A stretch of 64,000 nt of DNA from Gaiella occulta (GTDB lineage Bacteria > Actinomycetota > Thermoleophilia > Gaiellales > Gaiellaceae): NCBI RefSeq assembly GCF_003351045.1, contig NZ_QQZY01000001.1, positions 310,001-374,000 of the forward strand, in the 5' to 3' direction. The notes beneath the pieces are model-generated. The model made no database searches, was not told the origin of the DNA, and saw only the letters and a list, made by a program, of their open reading frames with translations. The stretch's first letter is position 1; each line of letters begins with the position of its first letter. Below, piece by piece: positions 1-5,930 of this stretch. A program made the position numbers and the translations under genes.

Positions 1-106
1 CGGCCGCCGCGACGCGCAGCTCCTGCTGGAGCGCTTCGACCAGGACGGGCTCACCCGCCGCATCGGCGACCGGCGCGTGCTGCGCCGCGCGGCGCGCGAG
101 GGCTGA
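1..106 (+). CDS. C-terminal end of an unidentified protein (partial)
   Basis: An open frame enters from the left edge (first full codon at position 2) and stops at TGA 104-106. The visible 34 residues are rich in Arg, Leu and Asp and have a short helix-turn character (LLERFDQDGLTRR, then IGDRRVLRRAAREG at the end). The Asp-Gly-Leu followed by a basic strand recalls C-terminal winged-helix ends, but this is too little to name a family. The coding strand is inferred from continuity of the frame and its high-GC codon pattern. I do not recognise the product. Confidence 0.4.
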   Translation, partial: GRRDAQLLLERFDQDGLTRRIGDRRVLRRAAREG

Positions 107-226
107 CGCACCCGACTTCGTGGCTCGGAGCCACGAGGTTGTGCGGCGCTGTCGGGCCCGGGGGCGGCGATCTCGTCGGCGGGCGGGCAGTCGGCCGGGC
201 CGGCCGGGGTAGCGCACGCGCGGAGG

Positions 227-787
227 CTATTCCCTCGCCGCCCGGTCGGCCCATTCGGGCTCGTCCTCGATCCCGACGGCGTCCGCGACCCGGTTGATGT
301 AGTTGAAGTACGCGATCACCTGGATCGCGTCGTGGATGGCGGCGTCGTCCCAGCCGTGGCCGCGCAGGGCCTCGACGTCGGACGGCTCGATCGACGCGGG
401 AGCGAGCGTGAGCTTCTCGGCGAAGTCGCACAGGGCGCGCACGCGCCGCTCGAGCGGCGCCTGCCGGTAGTCGTGGGCGGCGTGGTGGACGATCTCTTCG
501 TCTGCGCCCTCGGCACGGAGGTCGTCGGCGTGCGCGCGCGTTCAGTAGTGGCAGCCGTTCGTGCGCGACACGACGGTGGCGAGCAGCTCGCGCTCCCGGC
601 GGCCGAGACCGGAGGGGCCGAACATGATGCCCTTGTAGAGCTCCATCGAGCGCCGCAGCACGCCGGGCCGCAGGCTCATCGCCTTGACGATGTTGAACAC
701 CTTGCCGGCACGGCCGACCGCCGCGTCGTACTCGTCCTTCAGCGGGCCGGTCGCCTCGTCGGGCTCGATCAAGCGGATGTGCGCCAC
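227..787 (-). CDS. AhpD-like peroxidase-related selenoprotein, UGA read as selenocysteine
   Basis: Carboxymuconolactone decarboxylase/AhpD-fold protein of the uncharacterised peroxidase-related family, about 186 residues if started at GTG 787 (GTG 805 is the alternative). The frame contains one internal TGA at 542-544 and continues on both sides with full family similarity: ATGPLKDEYD and MFGPSGLGRRERELL before it, KLTLAPASIE and AYFNYINRVAD after it. The TGA sits at residue 82, in N-G-C79-H-Y-(UGA)82-T-R-A-H86, where the family has the second Cys of CxxCxxxH. Glu67, Cys79, position 82 and His86 have exactly the spacing of Glu118, Cys130, Cys133 and His137 in Mycobacterium AhpD. A SECIS-like hairpin follows, and a tRNA-Sec gene lies about 0.85 kb away. 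Peroxide or disulfide reduction is inferred from the family. The alternative, a nonsense mutation or sequencing error, is much less likely given the exact position and the nearby selC. Confidence 0.85.
504..526 (-). promoter_or_regulatory. putative bacterial SECIS hairpin after the in-frame UGA
   Basis: On the minus strand, starting 16 nt after the UGA (542-544), the RNA can fold as CCUC/GAGG closing a 6-nt loop CGUGCC (512-517). The stem extends below through one A-G mismatch and one bulged A by three more G-C pairs. The apical loop begins 25 nt after the UGA and has a G among its first two bases. Both points fit the loose published description of bacterial SECIS elements (loop 16-37 nt from UGA, G near the loop start). 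The hairpin lies inside coding sequence, as expected for bacteria. A competing fold (GCACG pairing with CGUGC) exists, so the exact structure is uncertain. Confidence 0.5.
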
Positions 788-803
788 GAGGAGATCGTCC
801 CAC

Positions 804-830
804 ACCCGGCCGGTAGGGGGCTAGGTGGGC
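804..830. repeat. left copy of a composite 27-bp repeat bracketing an ~800-bp segment
   Basis: The sequence is unit A (ACCCGGCCGGTAGG, 804-817) followed directly by unit B (GGGCTAGGTGGGC, 818-830). The same two units recur at 1610-1636 in the order B-reversed then A. Unit A is therefore a direct repeat and unit B an inverted repeat. Unit A itself has the self-complementary core CCGGCCGG, so the whole behaves nearly as an inverted repeat. This copy touches the 5' end of the selenoprotein gene. Such ends suggest a small mobile or invertible segment, but no recombinase is visible nearby. Confidence 0.55.
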
Positions 831-924
831 GTGTTCGGATGGGGGCACGTCGAGGGCGAAGTAGATGGCGCCGCTGATCCACGTCGCGGGCACGACAGAT
901 CGTCTGGGCGGGTGGCACGGTGCT

Positions 925-987
925 TGAGGTTCCCCCGCTTCTCCGGACATTGCTGCTGCTGCTGTCCACCGAAGCGGGGGAACCTCA
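925..987. repeat. 17-bp perfect inverted repeat with nested inner repeat
   Basis: TGAGGTTCCCCCGCTTC at 925-941 is repeated as its exact reverse complement at 971-987. Inside the 29-nt spacer there is a second pair, GGACA (945-949) and TGTCC (963-967), around a CTG-repeat stretch. The whole can form a long two-part cruciform or RNA hairpin. It lies in the non-coding segment between the selenoprotein gene and selC. It could be a terminator, a palindromic repeat element or a mobile-element end; there is no T-run after it. The rest of 831-1110 shows no convincing gene. Confidence 0.6.
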
Positions 988-1110
988 GAGTTGCTTCTCG
1001 CCCGCGTCCCGCGCAGAGCACGATCGATCGGCTCCCACAGCTCGTCGGAAGCGCGCCCGCAAGTAACACCTTGTCACAAGGGTGATTCACAGGGCGTACG
1101 GCGCGAGTGT

Positions 1111-1547
1111 GCTATCCGGACAGAGGTTCCGGCAAGGCTGCGGTGGGAGCAACAGCACCGCGAGTACTCCTGGGCATCCTCCGGAGGAAACGTCGGCCGG
1201 GTGAAGGGACGCTACGACGCCAACGCCACCGGCCGCCTCACGATCGCGCTCACCAACGACGCTCGCGAGGGCCGTGCTGCCTCCTGGTCAGATCGGAGCG
1301 CCTGGACGTTGGATGACAAGCTGCCCGCGCTCCTGCAGGAACTGGAGGTGCGGGCCGCCGAGGACGACCACGCCAAGCTAGAAGCCGAACGCGCCAAGAC
1401 GAGATAGCGAACACGCAGAAGCGGTGGAATGCCTCCTCGCCCGGCGGAGGGATCCTCGCATTGTCTCCGGACGAGCAGAAGCAACGAGTCGACGACTATC
1501 GCGAGGCCCGAGCAGCGAGTCAGAATCCCGTGCCGCCGGAGACATAG
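1111..1547 (+). pseudogene. decayed hypothetical protein gene with a frameshift
   Basis: One frame encodes a stretch with RYDANATGRLTIAL, SWSDRSAWTLDDKLP and LEVRAAEDDHAKLEAERA. It resembles a conserved hypothetical protein type with a YDxxPSGRLT motif, a W-S-D-x-K/R segment and a charged helical tail. That frame stops at TAG 1405-1407. The charged helical pattern resumes in another frame (RWNASSPGGGI, then LSPDEQKQRVDDYREARA) until TAG 1545-1547. No good start codon or ribosome binding site is seen, and the upstream part does not look coding. I read this as a truncated, frameshifted remnant. The family assignment rests on memory of the pattern and is uncertain. Confidence 0.4.
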
Positions 1548-1609
1548 AGACTCTGCGCAGGCCAGGCTCTGCCCCGCCCAGGCACACGAACGGGGCTTCT
1601 CCCCGGCCC

Positions 1610-1636
1610 GCCCACCTAGCCCACCCGGCCGGTAGG
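1610..1636. repeat. right copy of the composite 27-bp repeat
   Basis: GCCCACCTAGCCC (1610-1622, reverse complement of unit B at 818-830) is followed by ACCCGGCCGGTAGG (1623-1636, identical to 804-817). It ends 9 bp before the first base of tRNA-Sec. The repeat is not a copy of the tRNA 3' end, so it is not the usual tRNA integration-site duplication. Confidence 0.55.
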
Positions 1637-1645
1637 CTCAATCCC

Positions 1646-1738
1646 GGAGCGGCACGGGCCCGGTGGCCCAGCAGGTCTTCAAAACCTGTGCGGTGTGGCA
1701 ACCCCACGCTCGGTCGGTTCGACTCCGGCGCCGCTCCG
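1646..1738 (+). tRNA. selC: tRNA-Sec (anticodon UCA)
   Basis: A 93-nt sequence folds as a selenocysteine tRNA. It has an 8-bp acceptor stem (1646-1653 with 1730-1737), a long D stem GGGCC/GGCCC around a short CGGT loop, an anticodon stem CAGGT/ACCTG with loop CTTCAAA (UCA at 1679-1681), a long GC-rich variable arm, and a 5-bp T stem with loop TTCGACT. The 8+5 acceptor/T architecture, the CTTCAAA loop and the CCGGTG D loop match bacterial selC. The CCA end is not encoded; discriminator G is at 1738. It decodes UGA as selenocysteine together with SelA, SelB and SelD, none of which is in this window. The selenoprotein gene at 227-787 is the likely nearby client. Confidence 0.93.
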
Positions 1739-1776
1739 TCGTGCTGTTTGCGGCTTGTTGATGGTATTTGTGCGAC

Positions 1777-1798
1777 GCTGCCCTCGAGAGAGGGCAGC
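1777..1798 (+). terminator. hairpin after selC
   Basis: GCTGCCCTC (1777-1785), loop GAGA, GAGGGCAGC (1790-1798) form a perfect 9-bp stem with a GNRA-type tetraloop 38 nt after the tRNA. There is no strong T-run, which is normal for terminators in such GC-rich genomes. The following stretch to 2029 holds no gene I can support. Confidence 0.55.
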
Positions 1799-2029
1799 TC
1801 GGGCTCGACGGCGACCAGGAGATGCTCATTTCGGAGACACTCCCGGCCTCCCTGGCCCTGAGCGAAGGGATGGACATGCTGCGCGGGAGCCTCAAGGGGG
1901 CGAGAAGCTGGATCCGGTGCGGCAGCCAAGAGCCGAGTCCGCCTCGCGGAGAGCTACGACCCCGAACGCACCGAGCCCAACGCCGTGCAGCGTCTCCGAC
2001 CCGCCGGCGGGGCACGGGAGGAATCGGCG

Positions 2030-2938
2030 TCAGCGGCGCAGCAGCGGCAACACGCGGGCGCAGAGGAGGTCGACCCCGCCCGTCGTCGTGTGTCCCTGCG
2101 GCGTCCCGAGCTCGACGCGGGCGGCGCCGGCGTCCCACAGCTCGACGACGCGCGCCGCGACCTCCTCGGGCGTGCCCGCGATGCAGAACCGCTCGAGCGG
2201 CGGCGCCGCGCCAGCCCGCAGCTCGATCGTCGGGTCGAGGCTGGCGACGACGTCGAGGTAGGGCTCGACCGCAGCGCGGGCGCGCTCGCGCGCCCAGGCG
2301 CCGTCCTCGTCGACGACCGTGACGCAGCCGACGACGATCTTCACCGCCGGGTTCCCGATCCACTCGCGCACGACCGGCACGAGGTCGGGGTTGGCGCTGC
2401 CGCCGAGCTTCACCTCGTCGGCGACCGTTCCCGCCCAGCAGGCGGTCGCCCGGCCCCACGTCCCGACCATCAAGGGCACCGTCCCGCGCACCCGCGGATA
2501 CGCAAGTCTCGTTCCCGGTGCGAGGGTGTACCGGTCGCCCTCGAACCCCGCGTCGTCCCCGGCGAGCAGCGCGCGCACGACGGCCACGGCCTCGCGCAGC
2601 GCGGCGAGGGGTTGCTTCTCCTCGAGGCCGAGCCGGTCGAGCCAGGCCCCTTTCGCGATCCCGAGGTAGGCGCGTCCTCCCGAGACGGCGTCGAGCATGG
2701 CAACCTGGCCGGCAATCTCGTAGGGGTGGAGCGTGAAGGGGTTGAGCGCGGCGGGCCCGAGGCGCACGCGCTCCGTCACGCGAGCCATGAGCACGAGCGG
2801 GCCGATCGCCGGCTGGTACATGAGGTCGTGGAAGACGGAGAGGACGTCGATGCCCGCCTCGTCTGCCCGGCGCGCGATCGCCTCGTACGCGGTCGGCTCC
2901 TGGTCGCCGAGGAGCCCGATGCCGATCTCGCGCGCTAC
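2030..2938 (-). CDS. LLM-class flavin-dependent (luciferase-like) oxidoreductase
   Basis: Luciferase-like monooxygenase-fold protein. Family features seen: the N-terminal strand EIGIGLLGD, the segment LMARVTERVRLGPAALNPF, then GRAYLGIAKGAWLDRLG, MVGTWGRATACWAG and the C-terminal AGTPEEVAARVVELWDAGAA. It probably uses F420 or FMN; the substrate is unknown. The conserved N-terminus begins just after 2935, but there is no ATG, GTG, TTG or CTG in frame before ATG 2821, which would delete the first beta strand and helix. A strong GGAGGAG (2944-2950) stands 5 nt before a GTA codon (2936-2938), one base from GTG and overlapping the stop of the preceding gene. I use that position. A rare start codon or a base error are both possible. 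Confidence 0.75.
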   Translation of the reverse strand, partial: VAREIGIGLLGDQEPTAYEAIARRADEAGIDVLSVFHDLMYQPAIGPLVLMARVTERVRLGPAALNPFTLHPYEIAGQVAMLDAVSGGRAYLGIAKGAWLDRLGLEEKQPLAALREAVAVVRALLAGDDAGFEGDRYTLAPGTRLAYPRVRGTVPLMVGTWGRATACWAGTVADEVKLGGSANPDLVPVVREWIGNPAVKIVVGCVTVVDEDGAWARERARAAVEPYLDVVASLDPTIELRAGAAPPLERFCIAGTPEEVAARVVELWDAGAARVELGTPQGHTTTGGVDLLCARVLPLLRR

Positions 2939-3240
2939 GTCAGCTCCTCCGTCACGAGCGTCCGCTCACCGACCCGCTCGATGCGCATCACGAGCCGCTC
3001 CTCGGGGTCGGGGCAGCAGACGAGGTTGTCCTGCTCGAGCCAGTCCTCCTCGGGGAGTCGGCGCATCTTCGCCGGCAGCAGGGGCATCACCGCCTGGATC
3101 GCGTAGAGGCAGAAGTGCCGGCCCTCGGGTATCCGGACACGGCTCGACTCGGTCACCTCGAACCAGTCGCCGACCTCGAGCCCGCAGACGGAGCGGCCCT
3201 CGATCCGCTCGACGGTCACGCGGACGTCGTAGAGGCGCAT
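2935..3240 (-). CDS. TIGR04076 family small protein
   Basis: About 101 residues from ATG 3240; a GTG at 3249 would add three residues. The pattern YDVRVTVERIEGRSVCGLEVGD, a central LYAIQAVMPLLPA and a CCPDPEERLVMRIER segment match the TIGR04076 family, a small beta-rich protein of unknown function with conserved cysteines. These genes often sit beside amino-acid or peptide catabolism genes. It follows the XRE-cupin gene by a few bases and its TAG (2935-2937) touches the start of the luciferase-like gene, so the three are one operon. No signal peptide. Confidence 0.7.
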   Translation of the reverse strand: MRLYDVRVTVERIEGRSVCGLEVGDWFEVTESSRVRIPEGRHFCLYAIQAVMPLLPAKMRRLPEEDWLEQDNLVCCPDPEERLVMRIERVGERTLVTEELT

Positions 3241-3250
3241 CTCGGTCACG

Positions 3251-3832
3251 TCAGTACACCGTCTCGGTCGTGAAGCCGATCGCCCGCGCGGGCTCGTCCG
3301 CGTCGTTGCGTACGGCGTGCGCGTGCGACGAGGGCCAGACGGCGCACTCGCCGGCCCGCACAAGGTAGTCGACCCCGTCCACGACGAGCACCAGCTCGCC
3401 TTCGGCGACGTACATCACGTCGAGCCCGGCGTGTGTGACGGCGTCCGCGAACTGGGCGCGCGGACCGAACGTCGCGACCATGAACTCGAGATTCGTTCCG
3501 GGGATCCGGAACGCGCGAAGCTCCGTCCCCTCGCCGCGTTCGACCTTGACGTGCTCCTCCGGCTGCACCAAGACCGGTGTCGTCTGCCGCAGTGAGTAGC
3601 CCAGTAGCGAGGCGACGTCGTGGCCGAGCACCGCCGCGACCTGGGCGAGCCGCCCGACCGCGATGTCCGAGCGGCCGCGCTCGACCGCTCCGAGGAACGA
3701 CTGCGAGAGGCCGGACTGCTTCGCGAGTGCGCGCAGCGAAAGACCCCGCTGGTGCCGGAGCTGGCGGATCACGTCGCCGACGCGCGGCGTGGACGTCGCC
3801 CGCCCGTTGCCCTGTGCAACGGTCTCCGTCAT
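3251..3832 (-). CDS. XRE-family transcriptional regulator with C-terminal cupin domain
   Basis: 193 residues from ATG 3832 (ATG 3844 is possible). Residues about 17-75 form a helix-turn-helix (DVIRQLRHQRGLSLRALAKQ, SGLSQSFLGAVERGRSDIAV); residues about 105-190 form a cupin barrel (LDVMYVAEGELVLVVDG, CAVWPSSHAHAVRN). This architecture is typical of local regulators of amine or amino-acid degradation genes (PuuR-like), where the cupin binds the inducer. It is divergent from the RidA gene and first in the operon with the TIGR04076 and LLM genes, so it probably controls the surrounding catabolic genes. The inducer is unknown. Confidence 0.88.
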   Translation of the reverse strand: MTETVAQGNGRATSTPRVGDVIRQLRHQRGLSLRALAKQSGLSQSFLGAVERGRSDIAVGRLAQVAAVLGHDVASLLGYSLRQTTPVLVQPEEHVKVERGEGTELRAFRIPGTNLEFMVATFGPRAQFADAVTHAGLDVMYVAEGELVLVVDGVDYLVRAGECAVWPSSHAHAVRNDADEPARAIGFTTETVY

Positions 3833-3921
3833 GTCATGAAGCATAGAGCCCTGTTGCGCGCAGACGATATTTCGATCAGAGTGACGACATTCCGGTTGCG
3901 ACCGCGCGCAGCCCATGGACG
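3833..3921. promoter_or_regulatory. divergent regulatory region between XRE-cupin and RidA genes
   Basis: 89 bp separate the two divergent starts. It is more AT-rich than its surroundings around 3860-3885 and contains a small inverted repeat, CGATATTTCG (3865-3874). This is where an autoregulatory XRE site and both promoters would be expected. I cannot assign -35 and -10 boxes with confidence. Confidence 0.35.
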
Positions 3922-4317
3922 ATGCAGGCGACACGCACGACACATAGCGACGGCACCGTGTTCGAGCGCCAGGCCTCGTACGCCCGCGCCGTGCGCGCGG
4001 GACGCCACGTGGCGGTGAGCGGCACGGCGCCCATCGGACCCGAAGGGACTCTCCACCCCGGCGACACCTACGGGCAGGCGCGCACCGCGATCGCGAAGGC
4101 CCTGGAGGCCGCCGCCGCGCTCGGCGCCGAGCGCGGCGACGTCATCCGCACGCGCCTGCTGCTCGCCCCCGGCGCCGTCTGGGAAGAAGCGGTGCGCGCA
4201 CACGGCGAGGCGTTCGCCGGCGTCGACCCGGCCAACACGACGTACTTCGTCGCGGGGTTCATCCCGGACGTCCTCGTCGAGGTCGAGCTCGACGCGCTCC
4301 TCCCCGACACGGCCTGA
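3922..4317 (+). CDS. RidA/YjgF/YER057c family protein
   Basis: 131 residues. RidA-fold features: GRHVAVSGTAPIGPEG near residue 30, GQARTAIAKALEAAAALGAE, VIRTRLLL, and a C-terminal VEVELDALLPD. RidA proteins hydrolyse reactive enamines/imines produced by PLP enzymes or oxidases. The canonical catalytic Arg region is represented by the VIRTRLLL segment. Its position opposite the XRE-cupin gene and convergent, 5 bp apart, with the FAD oxidase gene suggests it removes imines formed by that oxidase. This subgroup differs from housekeeping RidA in its N-terminus, so a pathway-specific role is likely. Confidence 0.85.
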   Translation: MQATRTTHSDGTVFERQASYARAVRAGRHVAVSGTAPIGPEGTLHPGDTYGQARTAIAKALEAAAALGAERGDVIRTRLLLAPGAVWEEAVRAHGEAFAGVDPANTTYFVAGFIPDVLVEVELDALLPDTA

Positions 4318-4322
4318 ACCGG

Positions 4323-5432
4323 TCATACGACCTGCGGCTCGGGAATGAGCCGACCCTCGGCGAACCGCCCCGCGTCCAGGACGCCGAGCACCGGGTCTGG
4401 CTCGCCGAGGACGCCGGCCGCCGCGATTCGGCCCACAGCCGGGGCGATCATGAATCCATGCCCGCTGAAACCAACGGCGACGTGCAGGCCGTCGTGCCCC
4501 GGCACTGGCCCGAGCACCGGCTGGCGGTCGGGCGTCACGTCGTACGCGCCACTCGCGAGAACGCTGAACTCCACGTACTCGAGCACGGGAGCGAGCCGGC
4601 GGATCCCGTCGCGCACGACGGCCCGCCAGCGTTGCGCGCCCTCCGCCGGATCGCCGACCGCCCCGAGGTCGCTCGCGAGCACGCGCCCGTCCCCGAGCTG
4701 CTTCGCGGCGAAGCGGAGCTCCGGCGCGACGATGAGGGGCTCGAGCAGGCGCTCCCGCACCGGCTCGCTCAGGAACAGGTGCCGCTCCTCCGGCTCGATC
4801 GGCAGTGCGCACCCGAGCGGCCCGAGCAGCCTGTTCGCGTCCACACCTGTGGCGACGACGACCGCGGCAGCCGTGAGCCGACCGAACGGTCCCGAGAGCT
4901 CCCACCCGCTGCCCGAGGGCGCGACCGCGGTGACCTCCGCGACCCGGACGTCGACGTGGCGTGCGATCGCCTCGACGGCCGCCTGCGGCCGGTCGAAGTA
5001 GCCGTCCTCGGCGCACCACGACGCCCCGACCAGGCCTTCCGCGTCGAGGCCGGGAACCAGAGTGGCCGCCTCCGCGGGTGAGACGATGCGCGACGGGACG
5101 CCCTCGGCGTTCTGCACCTCGACGTTCGAGGCGAGGCGCCTGAGCGTGGCCTCGCCGTGCGCGACGAAGAGGTAGCCGCAGGCACGGAACCCGAGCGGCA
5201 CGGGGCTCGAGAGGCGCGCCTCCGCGTTCCGCCACCAGCTCACCGACTCGCGGGCGAGCCGGCACGCGACGGGCGTACCCCACTGCTGCCGGACGCCGCC
5301 CGGCTGGACGCCCGACTGGCCCGAGGCGACGCCGCTCCGCTCGAGGACGACGACGTCGTGGCCGCGCTCCCGGAGCGCGAGAGCGACCGAGACACCCGTG
5401 ACGCCTCCGCCGACGACGGCGACGTCCGTCAC
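4323..5432 (-). CDS. FAD-dependent amine/D-amino-acid oxidase (DadA/DAO family)
   Basis: 369 residues. The N-terminus has the Rossmann dinucleotide motif VAVVGGGVTGVSVALALRE followed by VVVLERSG; then GQSGVQPGGVRQQWG, the FAD-binding AAAVVVATGVDANRL segment, and the C-terminal GFSGHGFMIAPAVGR typical of DAO-family flavoenzymes. It should oxidise an amine or amino acid to an imine, releasing H2O2. It starts at 5432 and overlaps the cupin stop by 4 bp, so the cupin is co-translated. With RidA next door the pair would complete oxidative deamination. The substrate cannot be read from sequence; sarcosine-, glycine- or D-amino-acid-type are all possible. Confidence 0.85.
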   Translation of the reverse strand: MTDVAVVGGGVTGVSVALALRERGHDVVVLERSGVASGQSGVQPGGVRQQWGTPVACRLARESVSWWRNAEARLSSPVPLGFRACGYLFVAHGEATLRRLASNVEVQNAEGVPSRIVSPAEAATLVPGLDAEGLVGASWCAEDGYFDRPQAAVEAIARHVDVRVAEVTAVAPSGSGWELSGPFGRLTAAAVVVATGVDANRLLGPLGCALPIEPEERHLFLSEPVRERLLEPLIVAPELRFAAKQLGDGRVLASDLGAVGDPAEGAQRWRAVVRDGIRRLAPVLEYVEFSVLASGAYDVTPDRQPVLGPVPGHDGLHVAVGFSGHGFMIAPAVGRIAAAGVLGEPDPVLGVLDAGRFAEGRLIPEPQVV

Positions 5433-5812
5433 GCCGCCCCGCCGGCCGCCGCCGCCGCGTTCCGCCGCACGATCTCGAACGTCTTCTCGAGATCCGCCGT
5501 CGGCGTGAACTCGACCGCCTCGCTGTCCTCGAGGAACGAGATGCGATGCCCGGGCTCGACGTAGTACGCCTGGCCACCGACGATCTCCTCCTGCCGGTCA
5601 CCGTAGTCGACGAGGATGTGGCCGGAGAGCAGCACGCCCCAGTGCGGCGCGTGGCAGCGGCCGTCGGGGAGGCCATCGAGCATCGTCGAGGCGTCCATCC
5701 CGGCCGGCGCGAACTCGAAGCCGACCGTCATGCCGTCCCAGTCGGCGAACCGGCTGCTGTAGCCGGGTGCGATTTCCCGCACCGGCAGGTCATCCCGTCC
5801 AGCATGCGCCAT
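5429..5812 (-). CDS. cupin-domain protein
   Basis: 127 residues from ATG 5812, with GGCAGGAG just upstream. One cupin barrel: a GRCHAPHWGVLLSGHILVDY segment gives the metal-binding His residues, and QAYYVEPGHRISF the second motif. The end is Ala-rich. It overlaps and precedes the FAD oxidase gene. Such small cupins near oxidases often bind or isomerise the substrate, or act as sensors; no specific function is visible. Confidence 0.75.
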   Translation of the reverse strand: MAHAGRDDLPVREIAPGYSSRFADWDGMTVGFEFAPAGMDASTMLDGLPDGRCHAPHWGVLLSGHILVDYGDRQEEIVGGQAYYVEPGHRISFLEDSEAVEFTPTADLEKTFEIVRRNAAAAAGGAA

Positions 5813-5844
5813 CTCCTGCCTCCTTGCCCGTGGTGGGGCTTGGG

Positions 5845-5896
5845 TTGCGGCCGCACCGAGCGGCACAATACGATCACACGGTGCAAAATAACGCAC
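5845..5896 (+). promoter_or_regulatory. putative promoter and operator of the ABC transporter operon
   Basis: TTGCGG (5845-5850), an 18-bp spacer and TACGAT (5869-5874) make an acceptable sigma70-type promoter. Immediately after, GTGC (5881-5884), AAAATAAC, GCAC (5893-5896) is an inverted repeat in an unusually AT-rich patch, placed at the expected transcription start. It is a plausible binding site for the XRE-cupin regulator. The site is inferred and has no matching copy I could verify elsewhere. Confidence 0.4.
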
Positions 5897-5930
5897 ACAC
5901 CTGCCGGACCTCGAACGCACGGGAGCGGTC

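Noticed and set aside
542-544. Two separate short genes or a nonsense pseudogene split at this TGA
   Set aside because: The frame and family similarity continue unchanged on both sides, the stop is exactly at the catalytic Cys position, and a tRNA-Sec gene is adjacent; readthrough as selenocysteine is simpler.
1623-1738. tRNA-Sec as an integration (att) site with a direct repeat
   Set aside because: The repeated units at 804-830 and 1610-1636 lie outside the tRNA and do not copy its 3' end; no integrase gene is seen.
1638-2029. Minus-strand continuation of the luciferase-like gene frame and fragments over selC
   Set aside because: Different frames without family similarity; the luciferase-like protein ends cleanly at 2030.
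3829-5676. Long minus-strand ORF of about 615 codons and similar giant Arg/Ala/Pro-rich frames elsewhere (for example 9293-11527 minus, 37804-40305 minus, 43756-46803 plus)
   Set aside because: These are shadow frames opposite or out of phase with recognised genes, produced by lack of stop codons at very high GC; their composition has no protein family pattern.
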